This document shows, one piece after another, positions 29,983 to 38,920 of a stretch of 64,000 nt of DNA. This DNA is from Xanthomonas melonis. GTDB lineage: Bacteria > Pseudomonadota > Gammaproteobacteria > Xanthomonadales > Xanthomonadaceae. How positions within the stretch are numbered: the first letter of the stretch is position 1; the number at the start of each line of letters is the position of its first letter. The notes under the pieces were generated by a model. The model was not told the DNA's origin. It saw nothing but the letters and a program-made list of their open reading frames with translations, and made no database searches. Location of the stretch: the NCBI RefSeq assembly GCF_020783655.1, contig NZ_JAJGQH010000016.1:62001-126000 (forward strand). Direction: 5' to 3'. Position numbers and translations under genes: made by a program.

Positions 29983-31197
29983 ATGCAGCCTTCGCTACGC
30001 ACCATCAGACACGGCCTGCGCACCGCCACCGAGCGTCTTGCGCAGGAGCTGGCCCAACCCGGCAACGACGCGCCGCAGTGGAGCCGGCTGCAGTGGCAGC
30101 TGGCCGCCGCCGCCGCCGCTGCGCACGGGATCTCGCCACTACTGCAGCGACGCTCGCTGTGGCAGAACGCCGACTGGACGCATTTCCTGAGCGAACAGCG
30201 CCTGCATGTCGAGGACCGGCATCGGCGTATCGCGCTGCTGCTGACCCAGATCGACAGCGCCGCGCGTAGCGCCGGCATCGCACTGGTGGGGTTGAAGGGC
30301 ACTGCACTGCACCGGCTTGGGGTGTATCTGCCGGGCGACCGCCCGATGGCCGATATCGACCTGCTGGTGGAACCGGACGATGCGCCGGCCGCAGCGGCAC
30401 TGTTGTGCGCGCTCGGCTACAAGAGCGCGTTCGAACAGTGGAAACACCAGGTGTTCACGCCAACGCACGGCGCTGCGATCGCCGGCCTGGGCGAGCACCG
30501 CGATGCGCCGATCAATATCGAGTTGCACACCCGCATCCAGGAACGTCTGCCGCTGCGCAGCGTGGACATCACCGCACGCATCCGGCCCGAGCGCCCGCAA
30601 CCGGGGTTGAATCCCTACCCCGGCGTCGGTGCGCTCATGTGCCATCTGCTGCTGCATGCCGCCGGCGGCATCTGCCATCGCAGCATCCGGCTGATGCATC
30701 TGCACGATCTCGCCCTGCTGGCCACGCGCATGGGCCCGCGCGACTGGGACGTCCTATGGGAAGACCCGGAAGTGACGCCCTGGTGGGCATTGCCGCCGCT
30801 GCTGTTGCTGCAACGGTACTACCGTACCGTGGTGCCGACGCAGGTGATGACACGGCTGCATGCGCACTGCCCGCGCCTGCTGCGCCTGCGTGTCGCGCAG
30901 CAGACGCTGACCACCGCGTCCTGCTCCAACCTGTGGCTGTCCGCACTGCCAGGCATCGCATGGTGCGCCTCGCTGGAGGAGGCGCGCCGGTATCTGCACA
31001 ATCGGGTGGCACCATCGGCAGAAAGCCGCAAGGAACGCGCGGACATGTTGCGGACCCAGCTGTGGCTGCAGGACCGCCCGTGGGTCCGCCAGACCCAGAC
31101 CCAGCGCCTGCTGACACGCCTGACCCGGCCGGTGCCGCGCACCGATATGCTGTATGTGGTGCGCGCCGCGCTTGACGGGTATCTGCGGCCGGCGTAG
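29983..31197 (+). CDS. PF14907-type nucleotidyltransferase family protein
   Basis: The 404-residue product has the uncharacterised nucleotidyltransferase pattern: IALVGLKGTALHRLGVYLPGDRPMADIDLLVEPDDA, with the paired Asp (ADIDLLV) of a nucleotidyltransferase active site at about residues 125-130, then ALGYKSAFEQWKHQ and NIELHTRIQERLP. The C-terminal half is helical (LHDLALLATRM, YLHNRVAP). Such proteins are found near HprK-like kinases and ABC transporters, often without known substrate. It probably belongs to the same operon as the radical SAM gene upstream. Confidence 0.8.
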   Translation: MQPSLRTIRHGLRTATERLAQELAQPGNDAPQWSRLQWQLAAAAAAAHGISPLLQRRSLWQNADWTHFLSEQRLHVEDRHRRIALLLTQIDSAARSAGIALVGLKGTALHRLGVYLPGDRPMADIDLLVEPDDAPAAAALLCALGYKSAFEQWKHQVFTPTHGAAIAGLGEHRDAPINIELHTRIQERLPLRSVDITARIRPERPQPGLNPYPGVGALMCHLLLHAAGGICHRSIRLMHLHDLALLATRMGPRDWDVLWEDPEVTPWWALPPLLLLQRYYRTVVPTQVMTRLHAHCPRLLRLRVAQQTLTTASCSNLWLSALPGIAWCASLEEARRYLHNRVAPSAESRKERADMLRTQLWLQDRPWVRQTQTQRLLTRLTRPVPRTDMLYVVRAALDGYLRPA

Positions 31198-31491
31198 CGC
31201 CCAGCGCCGCGCGTTGTTCGATCGCGGCAGAGCGAGCATCGTCGTGATTCGACGAGCCAAGACGTCATGAACGCCGTGGTGCAGGCGCCATCGTGCAGGA
31301 ACGCGGCCACGCGCGAAGACCTTATCGGTCACGCCTGTCGCGCCCGCGTGCGCTCCTACGCACGATGCGTTGTTTCTCGCAATGCTCGGCGCGTACCGGA
31401 TGGCATCATGCATCGCCCGATCACGCTGCGTGCCTGGCGGACTGGCCGCGACATATCCTCGGTCGACGGGCGGCGCACGCAGGATACGTCC

Positions 31492-32604
31492 TCAGGACAG
31501 CGGGCGCTGTTCGCACAATCGGCGATGGATCTGCTCGAAGGCACGCGTGGTGAAGCCTGCGTCTTCGCGCACGGCGCGGCACTGCGCAGCCCAGGCCAGG
31601 CGCAGGCGCAGCTCGTCGTCGGCGAGCACCTGACGGATGGCCTCGGCCAAGCCGGCCCAGTCGCCCGGTGGCACCGCCAGCGCGGCGGTCGGTGCCCATT
31701 CGAGCAGGTGCCCGACCCCGGTGCCTACCGTCGGAACGCCGGCGACCGCCGCTTCCAGCAGCACCATCGGCCCGGCTTCGTGCAGCGACGAGTGCACCAG
31801 CAGATCGGCCGCCAGCATCAGCGGGCGCAGCTCCCGCTGCGTCTTGAAGCCGACGAAACGCACCTGCTCGTGCAGGCCCAGCTGCCGCGCCAGACCTTGT
31901 ATCGCCCCGTCCAGCGTATCGACGCCGACCACCTCGAGCACGAAGGCCACGCCGGCGCGCTTGAGCGCAGCCATCGCGTGCAGCAGGGTGGTCTGGTCCT
32001 TGACGGGATTGAGGCTGGCCACATGCAATAGCCGGGCAACGCCGCTGGTGCGTGCGCGCGGCGGCGCGACCGGCCAGGCGCGCAGATCCACCCCCAGCGG
32101 CACCCGCTGCGCGGCGATCCCCAGGGCCTGCAGCGACGCGATGATCGGCGCACTGGCGGCGGTGACGCAGCCTGCCCTGCGCAGGATCACCGCCTCGCGC
32201 AGACGCCCACGCCATCTGCGACGACCGCCGTAGCCGATGGCATGCAACGCAACCAGTTCGCCGCCGGCGATATGCACCACGCTGGGCCGCCGCAGCAGCG
32301 TTGCCGCAGCCACGGCGATCAGGCTGCAGTGGCCGGAGAAGATCGCCTGAATCACATCGAATGGTGCACGTCGGTGTTCGTCGCGGATGGCGGCGATGGC
32401 CCGCAGCCGCGTACACGTCGCGCCGATGTTGTGGATGGTGGCGCCTCGCAAGGTCCAACTGCCCGGCAGCGGTTCCTGATGCAGCACGAACACATGTACC
32501 TGGTGATTGCGCGCCAGCCATTCGATCAAGGTCAGCACCACCGGGATCACCCGCCTGTCGCCACTGCGGTCCACGCCCCCCGGCACCACCAGGGCCAGCT
32601 TCAT
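31492..32604 (-). CDS. GT4-family glycosyltransferase
   Basis: The 370-residue product is a GT-B fold enzyme: an N-terminal acceptor domain starting MKLALVVPGGVDRSGDRRV (Gly-rich first loop), and a C-terminal donor domain with LLHVASLNPVKDQTTLLHAM and the nucleotide-sugar motif EAGPMVLLEAAVAGVPTVGT, which holds the E-x7-E pair. It should add a sugar from a nucleotide donor in glycan assembly at the inner membrane. It overlaps the upstream glycosyltransferase by four bases (ATGA), showing coupled expression, and is the last gene of the amidohydrolase operon. Confidence 0.9.
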   Translation of the reverse strand: MKLALVVPGGVDRSGDRRVIPVVLTLIEWLARNHQVHVFVLHQEPLPGSWTLRGATIHNIGATCTRLRAIAAIRDEHRRAPFDVIQAIFSGHCSLIAVAAATLLRRPSVVHIAGGELVALHAIGYGGRRRWRGRLREAVILRRAGCVTAASAPIIASLQALGIAAQRVPLGVDLRAWPVAPPRARTSGVARLLHVASLNPVKDQTTLLHAMAALKRAGVAFVLEVVGVDTLDGAIQGLARQLGLHEQVRFVGFKTQRELRPLMLAADLLVHSSLHEAGPMVLLEAAVAGVPTVGTGVGHLLEWAPTAALAVPPGDWAGLAEAIRQVLADDELRLRLAWAAQCRAVREDAGFTTRAFEQIHRRLCEQRPLS

Positions 32605-33731
32605 GCGCCCTCCCCCGGCACGCGCGACAACAGCCGTGCATACGCCTGCGCCCAGCGCTGGCCCACCGCGGCAAACGACAGGCGCGCATCGAAATGAGCC
32701 CGTACCTGTACCCGTCTGGGCGGTTGCCGGGCGATGCGCAACAGCAGGGCTGCCAACGCCGCGGCATCGCCCACCGGCCATAGTTCGCCCATCGTGCCGC
32801 TGTCGCTGAGCGCGCGAAAGGCCGGAATATCGGTGAGCAGCGGCAGGGTGCCGCAGGCATAGGCTTCCATCGCAGCGTAGCCGCAACTCTCGCGATGGCT
32901 GGCGGAAACGAACAGGTCGCTGGCACGCAGCAGCTCCTGCACGTGCGCATGCGCTGCCTTGCCGAGCAGATGCACGCGCTCGGCCAACAGCGGATCCTCG
33001 CGCAGACGCTGCTGGATCTGTTCCAGCAAGGGCGCCTGGTCGAACACGCACCATAGCTGCGCCTGTGGCAGCTCGCGCACGACGATCGCCATCGCATCGA
33101 GAACGCACAGCGGATCCTTCTCCGCGCTCAGGTGTCCGACCCACAGCACGCAGGGCTCGCCATGCAGCTGCGTTCGCGCGCGCGCACTCACCCGATCGCC
33201 AGGGGTGAAGCGGCTACTGCACTCGGGAATCGCAAAGAGCGGCATGTCGGCGCGAAACAACTGCGCACGCTGGAATGGCCGTGCCAGTTCCAGCGAGGTG
33301 AAGGCGATGGCGGCGACGGCGCGGTAACGCACACGCCACCGCCACCGGCTCCACCAGCGCGGTGGCGGGTTGGCATGGTCCTGCAGCAGGATCGGCCGCG
33401 TCGGCAGCAACCGTGCAAGCCGCTTCGCGTCGGCGGCGAATTCCAGCCCATGCACATGGATCACCTCGCAGCCGAGCTGTTGCAGCAGCGCGGCCAGCGT
33501 TGCGGCGCGCGCGGCGCTGCCGCGCATGCCCAGATCGACGAAGCGGTAATGCACGCCCTCGCGCACGATGTCCTGCGCGAGCAGGGACGCCTGAATCACG
33601 GTGACGCGTACCCCGGCACTGGCCACGGCTTCGGCGATGTCGGCCAGCGATGGCCACTGCGCAAACACCTGCTCGACGCTTGCCCCTTCGGGGGTGGGGA
33701 CCAGATTGAGCTGTGCGACATGCAGACTCAT
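32601..33731 (-). CDS. GT4-family glycosyltransferase
   Basis: The 376-residue product is a second GT-B glycosyltransferase. It has VTVIQASLLAQDIVREG in the N-terminal domain, VLWVGHLSAEKDPLCVLDAM at the domain hinge, and the E-x7-E motif in SASHRESCGYAAMEAYACGTLPLLT. Donor and acceptor are unknown. It is coupled to the next glycosyltransferase by a four-base overlap. A gap of 127 bases separates it from the methyltransferase upstream, with nothing gene-like in it. Confidence 0.9.
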   Translation of the reverse strand: MSLHVAQLNLVPTPEGASVEQVFAQWPSLADIAEAVASAGVRVTVIQASLLAQDIVREGVHYRFVDLGMRGSAARAATLAALLQQLGCEVIHVHGLEFAADAKRLARLLPTRPILLQDHANPPPRWWSRWRWRVRYRAVAAIAFTSLELARPFQRAQLFRADMPLFAIPECSSRFTPGDRVSARARTQLHGEPCVLWVGHLSAEKDPLCVLDAMAIVVRELPQAQLWCVFDQAPLLEQIQQRLREDPLLAERVHLLGKAAHAHVQELLRASDLFVSASHRESCGYAAMEAYACGTLPLLTDIPAFRALSDSGTMGELWPVGDAAALAALLLRIARQPPRRVQVRAHFDARLSFAAVGQRWAQAYARLLSRVPGEGA

Positions 33732-33858
33732 CCGGCCCGCCTCGCAGATGTTGTTCGCGCGCAACCGAGATATCCGCGTTGCGAATGCGCAATAGCATCG
33801 TCGCACCAGCCTGCACCCCGCGCGCGGCGACCGTGCATGCTGGATGACCCCACGATGG

Positions 33859-34557
33859 TCATGCAGTGCGCCGCAGCCGCAACACCAACGCCACCGGCAC
33901 CCGCAACGCAGCCGGATCGAAGCGCGCACCGGCGGGAATGTCGGCCGGATCCAGCATTGGCTCGGCCACGGCCTCGATCGCAAAGCCCAGGGCAGCGCAT
34001 GCAGCATGCCAATGGCTGTACAGATGCTGGGTGTGGCGTACGGCGTAATGCCCGCCGCCGGCCTTGAAGTCGCGGCGCCAACCCAGCGCATGGCCGATCG
34101 GATGCACGTCGCTGCACAACACGATGCCATTGCTGCGCGTGATGCGATACAGCGCTTCCAGTGCCGGGCATAGCCGCTCCAGATGCCCGACCACCAGCCC
34201 GCAGATGCTCAGATCGGCAATGCCCTCGGCCAACGGCAGCCGTTCCAGGCTGCCCTGGCACAAGCTGACGCACGCAGCCGGCCACTGCTGCTCCAGTTCC
34301 ATCTGCGCGCGCCGCAGCATGGGGAGCGACAGATCCACCCCGGTGACGTGCCGGGCGCCGCGGTGCAAGGCGTGCAGCATGTAGCGGCCGCTGCCGCAGC
34401 CGACATCCACCACGTGTTGGCCCTGCAGGTCGGCCGGCAACAGACCGAGCATGGCGCGTTGTTCGGCCTGCATCACCGGATTGTGCGCGTGCGGAGGATA
34501 GCTCTGTGCCCACAGCGCATAGGCGGCTGCGGGATCCAGCAGCGGTGGCGCGCTCAC
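33859..34557 (-). CDS. SAM-dependent methyltransferase (class I)
   Basis: The 232-residue product is a small class I methyltransferase. SAM motif I is VVDVGCGSGRYMLHAL at about residues 48-63, motif II region VTGVDLSLPMLRRAQ, and ISICGLVVGHLERL follows the usual post-II order (LSICGLVVGH in the sequence). The C-terminus has SHWHAACAALGFAIEAVAEP, as in ubiquinone/biotin-type methyltransferases. The substrate is unknown. It overlaps the amidohydrolase stop by four bases (34554-34557), so the two enzymes are made together. Confidence 0.87.
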   Translation of the reverse strand: MSAPPLLDPAAAYALWAQSYPPHAHNPVMQAEQRAMLGLLPADLQGQHVVDVGCGSGRYMLHALHRGARHVTGVDLSLPMLRRAQMELEQQWPAACVSLCQGSLERLPLAEGIADLSICGLVVGHLERLCPALEALYRITRSNGIVLCSDVHPIGHALGWRRDFKAGGGHYAVRHTQHLYSHWHAACAALGFAIEAVAEPMLDPADIPAGARFDPAALRVPVALVLRLRRTA

Positions 34558-35780
34558 GATATCGCTCCGATGCGTGTGGTATCCGGTAGCGACGCGCGCC
34601 TCATGGCCGACACTGGCTCGATACCCGGCTCCAGCGCCAGCACGGCTGGATCTGCCAATGTCGCCTCGAGCAACTTGGGGCGCCCATCCAGCAACACCGG
34701 CACGGTCTGCAGCCCTGCAGCCTCGAACCAGGGGGCGAAATCCGGATCGGCGATGCGTGGCTTGCCGTCGCGGATCACCGCACGCAACTCGCTGCGCGCG
34801 CAGCCGACGATGCTTGCCGCCGGCTCACCGCCGCGGTCGGGCGCGATCACCAGATCGGCCACCGCACCCGGCGCGATGCGCCCGCGTTCCGGCAGGCGCA
34901 GGATGCGTGCCCCGTGGTGGGTGACCAGCCCAAGCAGCAGATCCGCAGCCAGCCCGCTGTCGGTGGCGATACGCAACTCCTCCAGCAGATCGCGTGCGCC
35001 GCTGAGGCGCGAATCGCTGCCGAGCGTCAGCCGCCCGGCCATGCACAGGCGCCATGGATCGAGCGTGCGTCCCAGCAGCGCGAGATTGCTGGACGGGCAC
35101 CACACCACCGCTGCACCGCATGCGATGACGCGTTCGATATCCCGCTCCCCCATCCCCACGCCGTGGATCAGCACGGTGTTGGACGCAAGACAGCCCAGCC
35201 GATCCAGGGCGTCCAGCTCGGCCGACGCCACTGCATCGGTGCCTTCGGCCAGATGGATCATCCACGGGGAGTCCGAAGCGGTAGCGGCAAAGCTGCCTTG
35301 CACGGGAGGGCCGTAGCCGGTCCAGCCCAGCGCATAGCTCCATCCGAAATCACGCAGCAGGCCGACCGGAAAGTCAGCTGCGTCCAAGGCAGCATGCCAG
35401 GGATCGTGCTGCGCAACGCAGGTGACCCCTGCCAGCAAGTTCTTCAGCCCCCCGTGGCGTAGCCGCACTGCCTTGGGCACACGCAGCGCCGCCGCGACGG
35501 CCGGATGCCCGAAATGGGTCTGAAACGCCTCGATCCACGCATAGCTGTTGGGAAACGGCGCAACCTGCGGCAACGGCGGCACGCAGTTCACCTGCAAATG
35601 ATCGTGGGCGTTGATCAACCCCGGCACCAGCACATGCCCGCGCAGGTCCAGTCGCAGGGTGCCGATGCCGAGCGTGCCGCCGAAACGGCCCCCACGCAGG
35701 TGCAGCGGCGCGTGCGACGGGCCGGCCAAGGTGAGCGTGCGTGCGCCCTGCAGGCAGACGTCGGCCATGGACATCGCCAT
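34554..35780 (-). CDS. Amidohydrolase (chlorohydrolase/cytosine deaminase-like)
   Basis: The 408-residue product is a metal-dependent amidohydrolase of the guanine deaminase/SsnA/TrzN type. Ligands are recognisable: VPGLINAHDHLQ (HxH on strand 1), MIHLAEGTDA (His on strand 5), VLIHGVGMGE (His on strand 6) and LGSDSRLSGARDLL (Asp on strand 8), with VWCPSSNLALLGRTLD between. It should hydrolyse a C-N or C-Cl bond of a small cyclic compound. It sits between two methyltransferases, an unusual place for a catabolic deaminase, and may process a small group for a glycan or metabolite. Starts at 35780, 35774 or 35765 are possible. Confidence 0.88.
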   Translation of the reverse strand: MAMSMADVCLQGARTLTLAGPSHAPLHLRGGRFGGTLGIGTLRLDLRGHVLVPGLINAHDHLQVNCVPPLPQVAPFPNSYAWIEAFQTHFGHPAVAAALRVPKAVRLRHGGLKNLLAGVTCVAQHDPWHAALDAADFPVGLLRDFGWSYALGWTGYGPPVQGSFAATASDSPWMIHLAEGTDAVASAELDALDRLGCLASNTVLIHGVGMGERDIERVIACGAAVVWCPSSNLALLGRTLDPWRLCMAGRLTLGSDSRLSGARDLLEELRIATDSGLAADLLLGLVTHHGARILRLPERGRIAPGAVADLVIAPDRGGEPAASIVGCARSELRAVIRDGKPRIADPDFAPWFEAAGLQTVPVLLDGRPKLLEATLADPAVLALEPGIEPVSAMRRASLPDTTRIGAIS

Positions 35781-35785
35781 CCCCC

Positions 35786-36628
35786 TCAGCGCTTGCGCAG
35801 CACGATCAGGAAGTGATCGCCCATCTCGCGCAGCAACGGCAATCCACCAAGGCGGTCATCCAGGCGACCCAGGCCTGCAGACAGCCGCGGATTCCGCTCG
35901 CAGAACTCCACCAGGTAGGGCGGCGGCAGGAACAGACTCAACGCGCGATAGCTGTGCAACGCGAAGTGCGGCTCGAACGCGCGGTAGAACTCGCGCGGCA
36001 GGTGGTACCAGGTCCAGATGGTGTGACCGTTCATACCGACGGCCGTAGCCCCTCTGGCTGCGCGTACCGCCGCGCGCCTGAAACGCCCGCGCAGCGCATA
36101 GTGGCCGATTTCCCACGGGCAGATGCGCCCGATCACCGAGAACACCAGGCAGCCGTCCGCACGCAGCAGGCGCGCGCATTGCGCAGCCACCGCCGGCAGA
36201 TCCGGCGCACAGTTGAGCGGGCCGAAATTGGAGTACATGCCATCGAACGGGCCTGCGAGCTGATCCAGCTGCTGGATGCCCACATGCGCGGCGGCCAGTC
36301 GCGTTTCCAACCCCTGGGCGGCGGCGCGCTGACGGGTTCGCTCGACCATGGCCGGCGACCAGTCGGTTGCCAGCACGCGGTAACCACGACGCGCGAATTC
36401 GCCGGCATCCAGGCCCGTGCCGCACCCCAGATCCACCAACGATGCCCCCACCGGCAGCTGCGCCGCCACCGTGTCCCACAAGGTGGTACGCATGCGCTGG
36501 ATCAGCGCATTGTTCCCACGCGGGCCGTCGTAGTCCGGCGCCACGCTGTCGAAGGCGCGCTGAGTGTCCAGCAACTGCTCGGGCGCGACCGTGCCGCCGC
36601 GCGCCGCATGCTCACTGGCCAACGCCAT
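35786..36628 (-). CDS. SAM-dependent methyltransferase (class I)
   Basis: The 280-residue product has SAM motif I LVDLGCGTGLDAGEFARRGY at about residues 65-84 and YRVLATDWSPAMVERTRQRA for the motif II Asp, with QCARLLRADGCLVFSVIG later. The C-terminal half (GHTIWTWYHLPREFYRAF, LPPPYLVEFCERNPRLSAGL) resembles uncharacterised methyltransferases of small-molecule or sugar pathways. It is the first gene of the second minus-strand operon of the locus, five bases ahead of the amidohydrolase, and lies downstream of a long hairpin that follows wzz. Confidence 0.85.
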   Translation of the reverse strand: MALASEHAARGGTVAPEQLLDTQRAFDSVAPDYDGPRGNNALIQRMRTTLWDTVAAQLPVGASLVDLGCGTGLDAGEFARRGYRVLATDWSPAMVERTRQRAAAQGLETRLAAAHVGIQQLDQLAGPFDGMYSNFGPLNCAPDLPAVAAQCARLLRADGCLVFSVIGRICPWEIGHYALRGRFRRAAVRAARGATAVGMNGHTIWTWYHLPREFYRAFEPHFALHSYRALSLFLPPPYLVEFCERNPRLSAGLGRLDDRLGGLPLLREMGDHFLIVLRKR

Positions 36629-36749
36629 GCGCCACCTCCCTCGCCTGTCCTGCTGACTTCACTGAACTCTCCACATGCGCGATGCCTTCGCGGCATCGTC
36701 GATAGATCGGTAGGTGCCGCCCGCTGCTGGTTTGGTTGCAGCTGCGTGG

Positions 36750-36779
36750 GGCGCTGTCCACCCCGGGGCGGACAGCGCC
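36750..36779 (-). terminator. Long hairpin between wzz and the methyltransferase gene
   Basis: Perfect 10-base arms (GGCGCTGTCC / GGACAGCGCC) enclose ACCCCGGGGC, which can itself pair as CCCC/GGGG. It lies 115 bases after the wzz stop and 121 bases before the next gene on the same strand. No T-tract follows, so a role as terminator is likely but not shown. A small in-frame ORF (36612-36860) spans it and was rejected as a gene. Confidence 0.6.
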
Positions 36780-36894
36780 AACATCCGGCGGGCACCCGGC
36801 CGGCGTGCACGGACAGTGCGGCGCCAGATCGGCGATATCGTCCACAAGGGCTGCGGCCATCGCGCCACCGGCTGCACCGGGCCAATCGTGGGAC

Positions 36895-37746
36895 TCAGGC
36901 GGTGACGCCTGCGCCCACCTGCCTGCGGCGGCGCCAGGCATTGCGCACCACCGCCATCAGCATGCCCAGCCCTGCTCCGGCCAGCAGACCGACCGCCCAC
37001 ACCATGATCGCGTTCGGAAACGCCCGCTGTTCGGGCACGTACAGCGGCCACGCCAGCGAGGTCTGATAGGTATAGCGTGCGGTCAGCCGGGCGACCAGAT
37101 CGTCGCGCTCGCCCTTGATCGCGCGAATGGTGGTGTTGCTGTCGGTCAGCAGCACCCCGGCCAGTATCTGCCCAGGTGTGGCAGCGGCGGCATCGTCTGC
37201 AGCCTGCAGTTGCCGCTGCAGCTGCGCACGATTGAGCAGAGCCACGCGCAGGTCCTCGTTCAGCCCCTGCAGACGCGTGCGCGCCAGCGCCAGCGCCGAG
37301 GCATTGGTCTGGCCATGCAGGGTCTGCAGTTGGGCCAGCGTTGCCTCCGCCAGTGCCCGCGCCTGCTGCTGCGACGCGGCGCGGATCGTGATGCCGATCA
37401 GGTTGGCGTACGGGTCCGGATCCGGTTTCAGGCTGCTGCGGTACATCTGCGCGGCACGGCTCCTGAGCGGCACCCCGGCCTGGCGCAGGACCGCATCCTG
37501 GAACAACCGCGTCTTCATGCGATCGATCACCCGCTGGAAGGGTTCGACCTTGGGATCGCGCCCGGCTGGAGTCGGCCCGATTTCGCCCACCTGGATCCAG
37601 GCCGTGGCTTCCCACTGCGGCTGGGCCACGCGCAGGAAAGCGAACGTGATGCCCAGCACCAACACCAGGGCGGCCAGTGCCCAACGCCACTCACGGCGCA
37701 GGATGCGCCACAGGTCGATCAGATAGATTTCGTCGTGCTGGGTCAT
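36895..37746 (-). CDS. wzz: Wzz-type polysaccharide chain-length regulator
   Basis: The 283-residue product starts MTQHDEIYLIDLWRILRREW, the usual Wzz N-terminus, followed by a membrane helix (ALAALVLVLGITFAFL). It has a long periplasmic part with coiled-coil character (about 60-230) and a C-terminal helix (AIMVWAVGLLAGAGLGMLMAVV) carrying the Pro/Gly pattern of the family. Wzz proteins fix the modal length of Wzy-made polymers. The start at 37746 is preferred over a 32-codon extension. It lies 40 bases after the Wzy-like gene and is the last gene of the fdtA operon. Confidence 0.87.
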   Translation of the reverse strand: MTQHDEIYLIDLWRILRREWRWALAALVLVLGITFAFLRVAQPQWEATAWIQVGEIGPTPAGRDPKVEPFQRVIDRMKTRLFQDAVLRQAGVPLRSRAAQMYRSSLKPDPDPYANLIGITIRAASQQQARALAEATLAQLQTLHGQTNASALALARTRLQGLNEDLRVALLNRAQLQRQLQAADDAAAATPGQILAGVLLTDSNTTIRAIKGERDDLVARLTARYTYQTSLAWPLYVPEQRAFPNAIMVWAVGLLAGAGLGMLMAVVRNAWRRRRQVGAGVTA

Positions 37747-37786
37747 GGTGCGCTGGCTCGAAACGGAAGAAACGGAGAAGCCGCGG

Positions 37787-38920
37787 TCACGCCGCGGATG
37801 GAAGCGCTGCGTTGCGATTGGGCAGCAGCAGCGTGCAGACATGCAGCAGCAGGCACAGCGCGATGAAGCCGAAGTTGGTCCAGGTGAATGCCTGCGGTGC
37901 GAATGGCGACATCAGGCAGGCATAGGCCAGGCGCAGGAAGATCAGCACATGGAAGATCGACACCGAATCATTGAGGCGGCGCACGCTCCACACCAGCCCG
38001 GCATACAACGCCAGCAGCGCGGCCACCGCACCCGGTGCGCCCCAGGCCATCAGGAACGGAAAGAACTCGGTCCCCACGTTGATGTTGGGCGCATCCAGCG
38101 GGATGCTGGTGCCGGCCGTGGCGACGGACCCACTGAACGGCACGATCTGATTGATCAGGAAATTCGCATTGACGTAGCCCTTGGCCAGAATCGCGCTGAA
38201 GTTGTAGGGACCGGCACTGATGTACAACAGCAGCCATTGCACGCCCTGCGGCATTGCTCGATAGAACGCACCGAACGGCAGCGCCACGCTGGCCAACGAA
38301 CCGGAGCGCAGCGCGCCAAGCAGCGAAAACACGCCGCCACCGGCCACCGCCAGCAGGCAGATCCGCTTCCACGGCAGCCGCTGCGCCGGGTCGCGCCGCA
38401 ACAGCATCACCAGCACGAACGAGAACAGGCCGGCAAAGATGCGGTTGCGGTCGATCACCATGATCGGGAACACGAACCCCAGCGTCACCATCGCCACGCG
38501 CAGCCCGCGGTGACGCACGCAGAGCAGCGCGATCGGCGGCAGGATCCAGCACATGTTGGAGACATGCCGCACATGCGAGCGCAACGGACTCAAGGTCGCA
38601 TACGAGGACGGATCGCTGAACAACGGAATCGGAAACAACACCACGTCCACGATGCAGAACGCAGTCACCCCCGCCGCCAGCGCCAGCGCAAGGAATGCAT
38701 CGCGCGTGCCGGTGTAGCGATAGTCGCGGAACCGCTCGGCGCCAGGCAGCCGCGTTCCCAGGGCCGCATCCAACAGCATGGCCGACGCCGCGGCAATCGC
38801 CAGCAAGGCGACACCTGCGATGTAGTCGCCGGGCAAGCTGTAGGTCAACAGCGTCAGCGCACAGGCGAGCAACATTGGCAACGCCAGATAGCTGGCAGGC
38901 CGGCGCAGCAACGCCTTCAT
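37787..38920 (-). CDS. wzy: Polysaccharide polymerase-like membrane protein (Wzy candidate)
   Basis: The 377-residue protein has about ten hydrophobic helices (SYLALPMLLACALTLLTY, DYIAGVALLAIAAASAML, ALALAAGVTAFCIVDVVL and others) and a large periplasmic loop near residues 215-285 (RAMPQGVQWLLLYISAGPYN), the layout of Wzy polymerases. Sequence between families is poorly conserved, so the name rests on topology and on position between a GT2 gene and wzz. It overlaps the GT2 stop by four bases (38917-38920). It should join repeat units in the periplasm. Confidence 0.72.
   Translation of the reverse strand: MKALLRRPASYLALPMLLACALTLLTYSLPGDYIAGVALLAIAAASAMLLDAALGTRLPGAERFRDYRYTGTRDAFLALALAAGVTAFCIVDVVLFPIPLFSDPSSYATLSPLRSHVRHVSNMCWILPPIALLCVRHRGLRVAMVTLGFVFPIMVIDRNRIFAGLFSFVLVMLLRRDPAQRLPWKRICLLAVAGGGVFSLLGALRSGSLASVALPFGAFYRAMPQGVQWLLLYISAGPYNFSAILAKGYVNANFLINQIVPFSGSVATAGTSIPLDAPNINVGTEFFPFLMAWGAPGAVAALLALYAGLVWSVRRLNDSVSIFHVLIFLRLAYACLMSPFAPQAFTWTNFGFIALCLLLHVCTLLLPNRNAALPSAA

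Noticed and set aside
25331..31197. Lasso peptide or classic RiPP cluster
   Set aside because: There is no transglutaminase-like protease, no asparagine synthetase-like cyclase, no PqqD-like protein and no C39 peptidase domain on the ABC transporter, so only a loose resemblance remains; the four genes are reported as an unassigned module instead.
36612..36860. A minus-strand ORF beginning MAAALVDDIADLAPHCPC after wzz
   Set aside because: It crosses a long hairpin, overlaps the next gene by 17 bases, and has no domain; the first codons look coding-like, but the rest does not.
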